DNA of 64,000 nucleotides from an uncultured Prevotellaceae bacterium (GTDB taxonomy: Bacteria > Bacteroidota > Bacteroidia > Bacteroidales > Bacteroidaceae). Shown here one piece after another: positions 46,066 through 54,985 of this stretch (positions within the stretch are counted from its first letter, which is position 1; each line of letters starts with the position of its first letter). The stretch covers positions 124,001 through 188,000 of the forward strand of contig ONNV01000010.1 in the NCBI GenBank assembly GCA_900319225.1, in the 5' to 3' direction. The notes below the pieces were generated by a model. That model made no database searches. It was not told the origin of the DNA and saw only the letters and a list, made by a program, of their open reading frames with translations. A program made the translations under genes and the position numbers.

Positions 46066-47408
46066 TCCAGATATTTCTCCTCGCGTATCTTACGGTCAAG
46101 TGTTGTTGAACTGCTGTTCATTCGTTTGGCCTTATGCCAGTTCTCCAGAGCCTTCTCTTTCTCTCCGCACATATAGAGCACGTCTCCGTAGTGCTCATAT
46201 ATTTCCGGATTGTCAGTGTCCAGATAACGCAACGCTTTCTCCAGATACTGCAGCGATTCGCTGTACCGTTTCATCCTGAACAGGATCCAGGCGTATGTAT
46301 CCAGGTAGGTGGCGCTGAGCGGCTCGGCCTCAAGGGTCTTTGCGCTCATGCTGAGAGCTTTCTTAAGGTCACGGTCATCGAGTGACATGAAATAGGCGTA
46401 GTTGTTGAGTACGTTTATGTTGTCAGGCTCGTAATAGAGGGTTGAATCATAATCGGCGTACATCTGTGCCTTCTGTCCCAGGGTATGATAGAAATCTCCC
46501 CTCAGGTTGAACAGCACCGCCTTGTCCGATGCGGTCTCAACATTACCCAAACCTTTTGTGAGCACGTCCAACGCCTCATCATTCTGTCCCATCCAGAAAT
46601 AAGCCACTGATTTCTGCTTGTACGGCTCGGCCAGCTGCGGCTCATACTTGGATACCACGTCGCAGAAATTCATGACAAGGTCCAGCAGAGAACGGCATCT
46701 GAGCTTGTCCAGCTGGCTCTGGGCGTTCTCAATCATGTCACGGGTGGTATTCATGAGCAGCTCAATTATCTGTCCGGGGTTGTCAGCCTCATAATAGGCC
46801 GAATCCAGTTCATTCATCTGCAGGTAACAGGCAAATCTCTGGAACTTGAGTTCATCGGCCACATCCTCCAGCTTTCCGTAGCGTTTAAGTACACGCAGCT
46901 CTTTCTCAAATTCACCGGCGTCATCGTAAAGACTGGCCAGTGTCAGGAGCACCTCGGTATTGCCGGGAAAACGGCGGGTCATATCCTCATACTGGAGTAT
47001 GGCCTCGGCCTGACGTCCCTGGCGCATATAGTTCATGGCCAGCAGACGGCGGTACCAGTAGTTGTCGGGTTCCAGATGTACGGCACGTTGCAGGAGAGAC
47101 TCTGCCTTGCCGCTGTATTTCTCAAGCAGTACTCTGTCATGCATGGACATATAGTACTGCGCCAGATTGTAACAGGTGGCTGCCGATGCGGTATCATATT
47201 CCAGTGAATGGGCCATCAGGTCCATAGCGGCATCATACTGCTCCTCATTGTACATCTTGATGCCCTCCATGAAGAAATGGTCATGAGCGTAACTGTCCAG
47301 TTCCTGCTTTGAAACAGGATCCGGCGCTGCATGACGCAGAGTGCCGCATGATACCAGCACTGCCATGGATGCAAGGATGGATGTAAGTGTGGAGATGCCT
47401 CTTTTCAT
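46062..47408 (-). CDS. Tetratricopeptide-repeat lipoprotein
   Basis: A 448-residue protein with lipobox MAVLVSC (MKRGISTLTSILASMAVLVSC). About ten helix pairs of TPR type follow, for example AATCYNLAQYYMSMHDRVLL, YRRLLAMNYMRQGRQAEAIL, NVLNNYAYFMSLDDRDLKKA and AWILFRMKRYSESLQYLEKA. It probably scaffolds a cell-envelope complex; the partner is unknown. The start at 47408 is preferred over an upstream frame to 47474 because it yields the lipoprotein signal. It follows dut by 7 nt. Confidence 0.85.
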   Translation of the reverse strand: MKRGISTLTSILASMAVLVSCGTLRHAAPDPVSKQELDSYAHDHFFMEGIKMYNEEQYDAAMDLMAHSLEYDTASAATCYNLAQYYMSMHDRVLLEKYSGKAESLLQRAVHLEPDNYWYRRLLAMNYMRQGRQAEAILQYEDMTRRFPGNTEVLLTLASLYDDAGEFEKELRVLKRYGKLEDVADELKFQRFACYLQMNELDSAYYEADNPGQIIELLMNTTRDMIENAQSQLDKLRCRSLLDLVMNFCDVVSKYEPQLAEPYKQKSVAYFWMGQNDEALDVLTKGLGNVETASDKAVLFNLRGDFYHTLGQKAQMYADYDSTLYYEPDNINVLNNYAYFMSLDDRDLKKALSMSAKTLEAEPLSATYLDTYAWILFRMKRYSESLQYLEKALRYLDTDNPEIYEHYGDVLYMCGEKEKALENWHKAKRMNSSSTTLDRKIREEKYLE

Positions 47409-47415
47409 GGGTATA

Positions 47416-47847
47416 TCAGATTCCGCTGTGTCCAAAACCTCCGGCGCCGCGCTCCGTCTCGTCAAGAGTCTCAACCGGAATCCACTCGGCCTGCTCGTGG
47501 CGTGCTATAACCATCTGGGCTATGCGCTCACCGTCATTCACGGTAAAATCATCCTGTGAGAGGTTGATGAGTATCACGCCTATCTCGCCACGGTAATCGG
47601 CATCGATGGTACCGGGAGTGTTCAGTACGGTAATTCCCTTCTTTATGGCAAGTCCGCTGCGTGGGCGCACCTGTGCCTCGAATCCTGCGGGGAGTGAAAT
47701 GAACAGGCCCGTTGGGATAAGGCGGCGCTCCATAGGTTTCATCACTACTGGCTCATCCAGATTGGCTCTCAGATCCACTCCGGCAGACTGTACTGTGGCG
47801 TACTCGGGCAGCGGATGGTGTGAACGGTTTATGATCTTGACTGTCAT
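47416..47847 (-). CDS. dut: Deoxyuridine 5'-triphosphate nucleotidohydrolase
   Basis: A 143-residue trimeric dUTPase turning dUTP into dUMP and pyrophosphate. This keeps uracil out of DNA and feeds dTMP synthesis. The five motifs are visible: [48 protein letters not shown], and [10 protein letters not shown] at the C terminus. The start at 47847 gives the usual N terminus; a frame to 47895 would run into the promoter. It is divergent from dgt. Confidence 0.95.
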   Translation of the reverse strand: MTVKIINRSHHPLPEYATVQSAGVDLRANLDEPVVMKPMERRLIPTGLFISLPAGFEAQVRPRSGLAIKKGITVLNTPGTIDADYRGEIGVILINLSQDDFTVNDGERIAQMVIARHEQAEWIPVETLDETERGAGGFGHSGI

Positions 47848-47880
47848 AAGCGTGATTTTTGTTTTGTTCAGCGAAAATAG

Positions 47881-47931
47881 CAAATATACCGCCAACTAAA
47901 GCAGAAATAATCTGAAAAACCACTAATTTTG
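47881..47931. promoter_or_regulatory. Divergent -7 elements for dut and dgt
   Basis: The minus strand has TATATTTG (47888-47881), upstream of dut. The plus strand has TAATTTTG (47924-47931), 20 nt before the dgt ATG. Good -33 elements were not found. Confidence 0.45.
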
Positions 47932-47951
47932 AGACAAAGAGATTCTAGGAA

Positions 47952-49289
47952 ATGAACTGGGAAAGACTACTATCCGCCAAACGTCTGGGAATGGAGGGCA
48001 TCGAGTCGGCTCATAAAGATGACCGGTCGGCGTTCCTGCGTGATTATGACCGCCTTATATTCTCGGCTCCGTTCCGCCGTCTGCAGAACAAGACGCAGGT
48101 GTTCCCCCTGCCGGGCAGCGTATTTGTGCACAACCGTCTTACACACAGCCTGGAGGTGGCCTGCGTGGGCCGCTCTCTTGGAAACAACGTGTCACGCGGC
48201 ATCCTGCAGCAGCATCCGGAACTGGCCGATACCTACCTTTCGGAGATAGGTAACATTGTATCGGCCGCATGTCTTGCTCATGATATGGGTAACCCTCCGT
48301 TCGGTCACTCGGGCGAGAAGGCGATTTCGGCCTATTTCACCGAAGGAAAGGGCCAGATTCTTGAAAAGGAGTTCGCATCCAACCCCGGTCAGTGGACCGA
48401 TATCATAAACTTTGAGGGTAACGCCAACGCTTTCCGTCTGCTGGCACACCAGTTCATCGGACGCCGTAAGGGAGGTTTCGCAATGACATACTCCACGCTG
48501 GCGTCGATAGTGAAATATCCCTATGCATCGATACTTGCCAACGGTAAGCACAAGTTCGGTTTTTTTGACAGTGAGGCCCCCATTTTTGCCCAAATAGCCG
48601 ATGAATTGGGCATTATCCGCAAGTCAGCTCCCGGAGAGCCTCTCAATTATGTGCGCTATCCGCTGGTATTCCTGGTTGAGGCTGCCGATGACATCTGCTA
48701 TCTGCTGATGGACCTGGAGGACGCTCACAAGCTCAAGCTGCTTTCAACTGAGCAGACCATCGGGCTGATGATGGATTTCCTCAAGCCTCAGGAACAGGAA
48801 CATGCCAAGAGCATAATAGGCATGGTAACCGATGTCAACGAACAGGTCTCATACCTGCGTTCCAAACTGATAGGACTACTCGTTGAGGAGTGTACAAAAG
48901 TCTTCCTTGAGAACGAGCAGTCTATCCTGGACGGTCAGTTTGAGGGCTCACTGATAAAACATATCAGCCAGACTCCAAGGGATGCTTACCGCTGCTGCGC
49001 AGAACTCTCCAGGGAGAAGATCTACCGCTCACATGATGTACTTGAGGTGGAACTGGCCGGTTTCCGCATCATAAGCACCCTGCTTGACCTTATGGTAGAG
49101 GCTGTGCTCAATCCCAAACGTGAGTATTCAATACTTCTCATAGACCGTGTATCTAGCCAGTATGACATAAACGCATCAGACATATACAACCGTCTGCTTG
49201 CCGTTCTGGACTACATAAGCGGAATGACCGATGTCTACGCACTGGACATCTACCGTAAAATAAACGGTAACAGCCTGCCCGCAGTGTGA
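47952..49289 (+). CDS. dgt: Deoxyguanosinetriphosphate triphosphohydrolase-like protein
   Basis: A 445-residue HD-superfamily dNTPase that removes tripolyphosphate from dGTP or other dNTPs. Conserved parts are RRLQNKTQVFPLPGSVFVHN, RLTHSLEVACVGRSLGNNVS (first metal His), CLAHDMGNPPFGHSGEKAI (HD motif) and VEAADDICYLLMDLEDAHKL. Length is that of the dNTPase type 1 family. It is transcribed divergently from dut, putting two dNTP-pool enzymes back to back. Which dNTPs it prefers is unknown. Confidence 0.92.
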   Translation: MNWERLLSAKRLGMEGIESAHKDDRSAFLRDYDRLIFSAPFRRLQNKTQVFPLPGSVFVHNRLTHSLEVACVGRSLGNNVSRGILQQHPELADTYLSEIGNIVSAACLAHDMGNPPFGHSGEKAISAYFTEGKGQILEKEFASNPGQWTDIINFEGNANAFRLLAHQFIGRRKGGFAMTYSTLASIVKYPYASILANGKHKFGFFDSEAPIFAQIADELGIIRKSAPGEPLNYVRYPLVFLVEAADDICYLLMDLEDAHKLKLLSTEQTIGLMMDFLKPQEQEHAKSIIGMVTDVNEQVSYLRSKLIGLLVEECTKVFLENEQSILDGQFEGSLIKHISQTPRDAYRCCAELSREKIYRSHDVLEVELAGFRIISTLLDLMVEAVLNPKREYSILLIDRVSSQYDINASDIYNRLLAVLDYISGMTDVYALDIYRKINGNSLPAV

Positions 49290-49296
49290 TTCAATG

Positions 49297-49359
49297 ACCC
49301 AAAAGGGACAGTCCCCCTGTGTCATCTTGCATGGCACAGGGGGACTGTCCCTTTTGGGT
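49297..49359. repeat. Perfect 25-bp inverted repeat (REP-like hairpin)
   Basis: Arms at 49297-49321 and 49335-49359 are exact reverse complements with a 13-nt loop. Each arm contains the self-complementary GGGACAGTCCC. It fills the gap between convergent dgt and the aminotransferase gene, and could stop transcription from both sides. GGGACAGTCCCC-type palindromes are, as I recall, dispersed repeats in several phyla, some tied to Y1 (RAYT) transposases. No transposase is present here. Confidence 0.85.
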
Positions 49360-49367
49360 TATGCTTT

Positions 49368-50693
49368 TTACTTGTGTGCCTCGTTGAACAGGCGCAGACG
49401 CTCTTCAAGTACGGGGAACTGGTCGTCGCGGATGTTTGATGCGCAACCGCGGATACCCTGACGGGTGCTGCCGGTTGATGAGAGCACGATTCCGCTTATT
49501 CCGTAGTAGAGCAGCTCATGCAGCAACTGGCCTCCCTCCATGGGTGTGCCGTCGGGCAGGTTGTAACCGAATGTAAAGAAGAATCCGTTGCTTACAGGCT
49601 CTTCCAGGTCCTTGTCATAGGTGATGTTGAATCCGTTGCGCAGCAGGGCAGCCTTGATCTTCTCGGTGCGGCGTGCATACTCGCGGATATCCTCACGGAA
49701 CTGGTACTCACCGTCACAGGCGGCCTTGAGCATTGCAGCCATGGCGCACTGTACCGAGTGGGTTACGCCCGATGACATTGCGTAAAGCATATCATATGCG
49801 TAGACGGCACCAAAACGGGAAATGTTGTAACGTTTCTGCAGAGTCTCAAAGTGACGCTCGTAGAGTTTGTCCGATATGCATGCAACGGCGATACGCTCGC
49901 CTGCGTAGCTGAATATCTTACTGCCGCTGAGCATCATGATGTAGTTATCGGTGTAGTGCGATACGCTCACCTGATAAGGCTCCTTGAATGGGATGCCCAG
50001 ACCCTCGCGGCGGAAATCCATTGTCATGTAGGCCAGGTCCTCAAGTATGATGGTGTCATATTTTGTGGCCAATTCACCGATGGTTTTGATCTCACTCTCG
50101 GTAAGACACATCCAACTGGGGTTGTTGGGGTTACTGTAGACTATGCAGCAGATGTTGCCGTTCTTGAGGTAACTCTCCAGCTTGGGTCCCAGCTTCTCGG
50201 CGCGGAAATCGGCCACGTCAAACTGGGCGGTCTTTACACCCATTACCTGAGCCTGCATCTTCTGTACGGGGAATCCGGGATCGATGTAGAGAATGGTATC
50301 CTTCTTGGGATCGATCTGTGAGCACAGAAGGAATGCGGCAAACGTGCCCTGCATGGCTCCGCAGGTGGGAGTGCAGTGACCGGGCTCGATGTCTGTGTTG
50401 ATGAATGCCTTTACAAAACGTGCAGCCTGCTCCTTGAGTTCGGGGATACCCTCAATGTTGGGATACTTGGAAGCAACACCGCGGTCAAGTGCCTCTTTCT
50501 GGGCTTTTACACCTACGGCCGATGGCGGTATGCCGGGTACACCCATCTCAAAATGGATGAACTCCTGTCCGGTTACTTTCTCGGCATTCAGCTCACATGC
50601 CAGCACCTGGCGGATGGATGCCTTGTTGAGGTCACGTACCTCTATTTTCTCAAGATAATCGTCAATGACGTTTGCAGGAATCAGCGTTTTCAT
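49368..50693 (-). CDS. PLP-dependent aminotransferase (class I/II), probably aromatic
   Basis: A 441-residue fold-type I aminotransferase. The substrate/cofactor loop is FEMGVPGIPPSAVGVKAQK and the PLP-phosphate segment is PTCGAMQGTFAAFLLCSQ. The Asn in VYSNPNNPSWMCLTE and the Asp in LEDLAYMTMDF contact PLP. The Schiff-base lysine lies in LSGSKIFSYAGERIAV. It is the last gene of the module 9 nt after iorB. That context suggests transamination between aromatic amino acids and arylpyruvates. Specificity is inferred only from neighbours. Confidence 0.85.
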   Translation of the reverse strand: MKTLIPANVIDDYLEKIEVRDLNKASIRQVLACELNAEKVTGQEFIHFEMGVPGIPPSAVGVKAQKEALDRGVASKYPNIEGIPELKEQAARFVKAFINTDIEPGHCTPTCGAMQGTFAAFLLCSQIDPKKDTILYIDPGFPVQKMQAQVMGVKTAQFDVADFRAEKLGPKLESYLKNGNICCIVYSNPNNPSWMCLTESEIKTIGELATKYDTIILEDLAYMTMDFRREGLGIPFKEPYQVSVSHYTDNYIMMLSGSKIFSYAGERIAVACISDKLYERHFETLQKRYNISRFGAVYAYDMLYAMSSGVTHSVQCAMAAMLKAACDGEYQFREDIREYARRTEKIKAALLRNGFNITYDKDLEEPVSNGFFFTFGYNLPDGTPMEGGQLLHELLYYGISGIVLSSTGSTRQGIRGCASNIRDDQFPVLEERLRLFNEAHK

Positions 50694-50702
50694 CAGTGTT
50701 TT

Positions 50703-51275
50703 TTATTCACAGTTACGGCCAATCTCGAGGGCCTTTATGTTCATTTCTACTATTGCATCACCTTTGGCACCGAATATGGTACGTACGCTCTGGCACAGCT
50801 TGTCAAAGCTTATGCTCTTGAGGGCCTTTGATGCGGCACCCAGCAATATCATGTTCACTGCCTTGGGCATCTTGTTCTCCTTACCCAGCTCATCGGTGTC
50901 AATAAGGATTACGTTACCCAGTTCCTTGAGCTCATCAATAATTGCCTTCTGATCGGGGTAATTGCCTATGTTGATGAAGGGGTTGGATGATGTGATTACC
51001 CATCCGTCCGTGCTTAGGTACTGCTTGTAACGCAGTGCCTCCATGGGCTCCATGGCTATGATGATATCGGCCTGGCCAAGTGATATGAGGTCACTTGCAA
51101 TGGGCTGGTCCGATATGCGCAGGTTTGACTGTACGTCACCGCCGCGCTGACTCATTCCGTGAACCTCGGCCTGCTTGATGTAGAGATCCTCCTCAAGGGC
51201 GGCCTGACCTATGACTGTGGCGATTGAGAGGATACCTTGTCCTCCTACGCCTGCAAGAATTATATCTGTTTTCAT
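50703..51275 (-). CDS. iorB: Indolepyruvate oxidoreductase subunit beta
   Basis: A 190-residue gamma-type 2-oxoacid oxidoreductase domain. It starts TDIILAGVGGQGILSIATVI and has AEVHGMSQRGGDVQSNLRIS, both typical of IorB. With IorA it converts aryl pyruvates and CoA to arylacetyl-CoA and CO2 with low-potential electron transfer, reversibly. Its start overlaps the iorA stop by 4 nt, indicating translational coupling of the two subunits. Confidence 0.93.
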   Translation of the reverse strand: MKTDIILAGVGGQGILSIATVIGQAALEEDLYIKQAEVHGMSQRGGDVQSNLRISDQPIASDLISLGQADIIIAMEPMEALRYKQYLSTDGWVITSSNPFINIGNYPDQKAIIDELKELGNVILIDTDELGKENKMPKAVNMILLGAASKALKSISFDKLCQSVRTIFGAKGDAIVEMNIKALEIGRNCE

Positions 51276-52876
51276 TTCTGTGCGGCTTTAGCTTTTGCCT
51301 TACGGGCAAGTGTCTGGATACATTCACGGCGCGGTATGATTACCGACAGACCCTGATACTCAATCTCCTCACGCAGCGTGCGTGTGATCTCCTCCATATT
51401 CTGGGGCAGCGGAACAACCACCTTAAGATGGTCGGGGTCAACGCCGATACCGCGGCAGATGGCCTCAAACTTGTTGGTTCCGGCACTGTCCTGTCCGCCG
51501 GTCATACCGGTGGTGAGGTTATCGGAGATTATGATTGTGATGGGAGAGTTCTCATTAACGGCATCCAGCAGACCGGTCATACCGGAGTGGGTGAATGTGC
51601 TGTCACCTATGATGGCGACTGCGGGGAACACGCCCGCATCGGCGGCACCCTTGGCCATGGTGATGCTGGCACCCATATCTACGGTGCTGTCAAGAGCCTG
51701 GAAGGGAGGCAGGGCACCCAGTGTATAGCAACCTATGTCACCGAACACCTTGGCATCCTTGTAATCCTTGAGCACCAGGTTGATGGCCTCATATACGCTG
51801 CGGTGACCGCAACCCTGGCATAGGGCGGGCGGACGTGCCACAACGTTCTTGGCAACCTCAGGATGCGGCAGCGGAGCCAGACCCAGGGCGGCCTTAACTA
51901 TATCGGGGTTGAGCTCTCCCTGACGGGGCAATTCGCCGGTCAGACGGCCGATAATCTTGCAGTCAGAGGGGAGAATACCTGCAACCTGCTCCTCAACAAA
52001 AGGCTGTCCGTCCTCAATTACCATGATGGAGTCACACTGCTCGGCCATGGTACGGATGGTCTCGGAGGGTATGGGGTACTGTGAGATCTTGAGTACGGGG
52101 AAGGGTATGCCCTCAGGGTAGCACTCTGAGAGGTAGTTGTATGCGTTACCGCATGCAATGGCACCCATCTTGAAACGCTTGGCCTGGGCCTTGAAGCTGT
52201 TGAACGGTGACTCTACAGAGAGACGCATGATCTCAGGCTGACGCTCCAGCAGTGAAGCGTAACGGCGCTTGGCGATAGCGGGCAGCAGAACCCAGTCACG
52301 AACTCCGCTTACGGGGTTGAGAGCGTTCTGGGCACGCTTCTCCTTGAGAGTAACCACGGCACGTGAGTGGGCCAGACGGGTAACGGTACGCATCAGGACC
52401 GGGAGCTTGAGAGACTCTGACAGGTCATATGCGTATGACATCATATCATAAGCCTCCTGCTGTGTTGACGGCTCCAGCACCGGAATGAGAGCGAACTTAC
52501 CGTAGAAACGGGTGTCCTGCTCATCCTGTGATGAGTGCATTGAGGGGTCATCGGCCACAAGAACCACGATACCGCCGTTCACACCGGTAATGGATGAGTT
52601 CACGAACGGATCGGCAGCTACGTTCATACCTACGTGTTTCATGCAGACCAGAGCGCGCTTTCCGGCAAATGACATACCCAGAGCAGCCTCCATGGCTGTC
52701 TTCTCATTTGTGCACCAGCGTGAGTGGAGCTTCTCAGACGGATTCTTCCTGCAGTATCCCTGGATATATTCTGTTATCTCGGTGGAAGGGGTGCCGGGAT
52801 AGGCGTAAACACCGCTCAATCCGGCATCGATGGCACCTTGTGCTATGGCTTCATCGCCAAGTAAAAGCTTTTTCAT
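51272..52876 (-). CDS. iorA: Indolepyruvate oxidoreductase subunit alpha, without ferredoxin domain
   Basis: A 534-residue subunit. The pyrimidine-binding part starts LLGDEAIAQGAIDAGLSGVY with YPGTPSTEITEYIQGY. The thiamine-diphosphate part has CQGCGHRSVYEAINLVLKD, GDIGCYTLGALPPFQALDS, GDSTFTHSGMTGLLDAVNEN and DNLTTGMTGGQDS. Characterised IorA proteins end in a two-cluster [4Fe-4S] ferredoxin domain and are near 600 residues. Here the protein stops after SVIIPRRECIQTLARKAKAK with no CxxCxxC motif. Electrons must therefore reach a separate carrier. A TACTTTTG element in the gap behind the symporter suggests an additional promoter. Confidence 0.92.
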   Translation of the reverse strand: MKKLLLGDEAIAQGAIDAGLSGVYAYPGTPSTEITEYIQGYCRKNPSEKLHSRWCTNEKTAMEAALGMSFAGKRALVCMKHVGMNVAADPFVNSSITGVNGGIVVLVADDPSMHSSQDEQDTRFYGKFALIPVLEPSTQQEAYDMMSYAYDLSESLKLPVLMRTVTRLAHSRAVVTLKEKRAQNALNPVSGVRDWVLLPAIAKRRYASLLERQPEIMRLSVESPFNSFKAQAKRFKMGAIACGNAYNYLSECYPEGIPFPVLKISQYPIPSETIRTMAEQCDSIMVIEDGQPFVEEQVAGILPSDCKIIGRLTGELPRQGELNPDIVKAALGLAPLPHPEVAKNVVARPPALCQGCGHRSVYEAINLVLKDYKDAKVFGDIGCYTLGALPPFQALDSTVDMGASITMAKGAADAGVFPAVAIIGDSTFTHSGMTGLLDAVNENSPITIIISDNLTTGMTGGQDSAGTNKFEAICRGIGVDPDHLKVVVPLPQNMEEITRTLREEIEYQGLSVIIPRRECIQTLARKAKAKAAQK

Positions 52877-52906
52877 ATAAAAAGTGTCTTCAATTTTTTA
52901 AGAACA

Positions 52907-52921
52907 CAAAAGTACTCATTT
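52907..52921 (-). promoter_or_regulatory. iorA promoter -7 region
   Basis: The minus strand reads AAATGAGTACTTTTG, one base different from the mdh and gltX promoter sequence. It overlaps the 3' end of the symporter gene and lies 31 nt upstream of the iorA ATG. Confidence 0.5.
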
Positions 52922-54502
52922 TTTCACTTCATCGGCATCCATAAGAGAGGTCGATGCATGAACGGTAACCTGACGCTCGTAGCAACCGAACATCTTGTCA
53001 ACGCTATCCTTCTCCTTAACCTTTGAGAAGAGGCTTACAATGGGTACGATAACCAGACCGGCAACCATTGACAGCACGCCGGCGTTGATGGGTGAGCTGA
53101 AGAACGGGCTGATGAATGTGGTCTTGGTGAATGTACCGTACATGCAGCCGCACATGATAGCTACGCCAACTATGAAGCTGGCCCATACAGAAGCCTTGGT
53201 GGTCTTCTTCCAGTAGAGTCCGTACAGGAACGGAGCAAGGAAAGCACCTGCCAGAGCGCCCCAGCTGATACCCATGAGCTGAGCTATGAATGTAACGGAG
53301 CTCTTGGCCTGGACGATAGCCAGTATTGATGATACTGCAATGAAGAATACAACCAGCAGACGTATTGAGAGCAGCTGTGACTTCTCACTCATGTTCTTGC
53401 CGCCCTTGGCCATAGCCGGCTTGATGATATCCAGTGTAAGTGTTGAACCCGATGTAAGAACCAGTGATGAGAGGGTTGACATGGATGCTGAGAGCACCAG
53501 AATGATAACCACACCGATCATGAGGTCAGGCAGGGTCTGGAGCATGGAGGGAACGATGCTGTCATAAACGGGGTTGCCGTTGGCACCGAACTCAATCACA
53601 TTACCGTACAGACGGCCAAAACCGCCCAGGAAGTAGCAACCGCCAGCCACGATGATTGCAAAGAAGGTTGAGATGAATGTACCCTTACGTATGGCGGCCT
53701 CGTCACGGATAGCGTAGAACTTACCTACCATCTGGGGCAGACCCCACGTTCCGAGTGATGTGAGTAGTACCACACCCAACAGGTAGAGAGGCTGCGGGCC
53801 GAAGAATGATACAAAGGCACCGTTGAGTGCAGGAGCGGTCTCGCTCTGTATCTGTGACATCTTCTCAATCGCTGCGGTGAAACCGCCGTTTCCGTTCAGT
53901 ACTGATATGATGACGGCAACGATACCTACCAGCATGATCATACCCTGAATGAAGTCATTCACGGCAGTAGCCATGTAACCGCCCACCAGCACGTAGATAC
54001 CGGTCAGTATAGCCATTCCAAGCACACACCAGCTGTAATCGATACCGAATGAGAGTCCGAATAGACGTGACAGACCGTTATACAGTGATGCGGTATAAGG
54101 TATAAGGAATATGAATACGATTACTGATGCGGCAACCTTGAGAGCCTCGGAGTTGAAACGCTGACCAAAGAAATCAGGCATTGTGGCGCTCTTGAGGTAC
54201 TGGGTCATAAGGCGGGTGCGACGGCCCAGGATTCTCCAGGCAAGGAGTGAACCTATCAGGGCGTTACCCAGACCGATCCAGGTTGCTGAAAGACCGTATT
54301 TCCAACCAAACTGACCGGCGTATCCTACAAAGATTACGGCCGAGAAGTATGATGTACCGAATGCAAAGGCGGTGAGCCATGAGCCAACCTTACGGTCACC
54401 AAGCACAAATCCCTGCACATTGGCAGCGCTCTTGCGGCAATAAATTCCTACGCCAATCATTACGGCGAAGAAGATTATCAGAATGAGAATTTTAAGAAAC
54501 AT
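52916..54502 (-). CDS. Sodium:solute symporter (SSS family)
   Basis: A 528-residue inner-membrane transporter with about 13 helices, beginning ILILIIFFAVMIGVGIYCRK. Family landmarks are GWKYGLSATWIGLGNALIGS, VYVLVGGYMATAVNDFIQGM-type sequence in helix 5 (here TGIYVLVGGYMATAVNDFIQ) and the Ser-rich stretch LSASMSTLSSLVLTSGSTLT, which forms the sodium site region. SSS members carry sugars, amino acids, or organic acids with Na+. Its place inside the aryl-acid module suggests an aryl acid or aromatic amino acid, but no residue proves it. It is separated from the upstream ACT gene by a terminator-like hairpin. Confidence 0.88.
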   Translation of the reverse strand: MFLKILILIIFFAVMIGVGIYCRKSAANVQGFVLGDRKVGSWLTAFAFGTSYFSAVIFVGYAGQFGWKYGLSATWIGLGNALIGSLLAWRILGRRTRLMTQYLKSATMPDFFGQRFNSEALKVAASVIVFIFLIPYTASLYNGLSRLFGLSFGIDYSWCVLGMAILTGIYVLVGGYMATAVNDFIQGMIMLVGIVAVIISVLNGNGGFTAAIEKMSQIQSETAPALNGAFVSFFGPQPLYLLGVVLLTSLGTWGLPQMVGKFYAIRDEAAIRKGTFISTFFAIIVAGGCYFLGGFGRLYGNVIEFGANGNPVYDSIVPSMLQTLPDLMIGVVIILVLSASMSTLSSLVLTSGSTLTLDIIKPAMAKGGKNMSEKSQLLSIRLLVVFFIAVSSILAIVQAKSSVTFIAQLMGISWGALAGAFLAPFLYGLYWKKTTKASVWASFIVGVAIMCGCMYGTFTKTTFISPFFSSPINAGVLSMVAGLVIVPIVSLFSKVKEKDSVDKMFGCYERQVTVHASTSLMDADEVKK

Positions 54503-54534
54503 GGTTAATGTTGTATTAGGTGTTAATAATTATT

Positions 54535-54570
54535 CCAAAAAAAAGGTCGGGAACCGTTATTCCCAACCTT
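54535..54570 (-). terminator. Terminator overlapping the ACT gene stop
   Basis: AAGGTCGGGAA (54543-54553) pairs with TTCCCAACCTT (54560-54570) with one mismatch. A run of at least eight T follows on the minus strand. The ACT-gene stop codon at 54557 lies within its loop, so translating ribosomes would hinder folding. Confidence 0.75.
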
Positions 54571-54973
54571 GTATAAGAGTAAGACCTTTCTCTTTAGCCA
54601 CACGTTCTGCTATTTCCAGATTGGCAGGACGGATTATGAGCACCAGTTTGCCGTCTTTATGGAATGTGTAGAGGTAGCTGATGGAGCAACCGCCCGATGT
54701 GAGTGCGTCCACTGCATCGGCAAAAGATGCGGTATCGGGCTCAACCTGGATGGCAAGCACCTCATTGATGTTTACCAGATGTCCCTTCTCGGCCAGCAGG
54801 GCTGATGCCTTTTTCTGGTCCGATGTGATGAGACGCAGTATTCCGTACTCTGTGGTATCGGCTACGGATGCAGCCTGGATCTCTATGTTCTGGTCCTTGA
54901 GGGCGGTAAGGATGTCACTCAGCTTGCCACGCTGGTTCTCAAGGAATATGGAAATCTGTTTGATTGTCTTCAT
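54557..54973 (-). CDS. Tandem ACT-domain protein
   Basis: A 138-residue protein made of two ACT domains. The first is about residues 1-66 (IKQISIFLENQRGKLSDILT, YGILRLITSDQKKASALLAE). The second is about 70-138 (LAIQVEPDTASFADAVDALT, SYLYTFHKDGKLVLIIRPAN). ACT domains bind amino acids. Two-domain proteins of this kind are commonly encoded beside phenylacetate-CoA ligase and IOR genes, and may sense an aromatic amino acid for this pathway. It lies 12 nt downstream of paaK. The mode of action is unknown. Confidence 0.88.
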   Translation of the reverse strand: MKTIKQISIFLENQRGKLSDILTALKDQNIEIQAASVADTTEYGILRLITSDQKKASALLAEKGHLVNINEVLAIQVEPDTASFADAVDALTSGGCSISYLYTFHKDGKLVLIIRPANLEIAERVAKEKGLTLIQGWE

Positions 54974-54985
54974 AATGTCCTTTTA

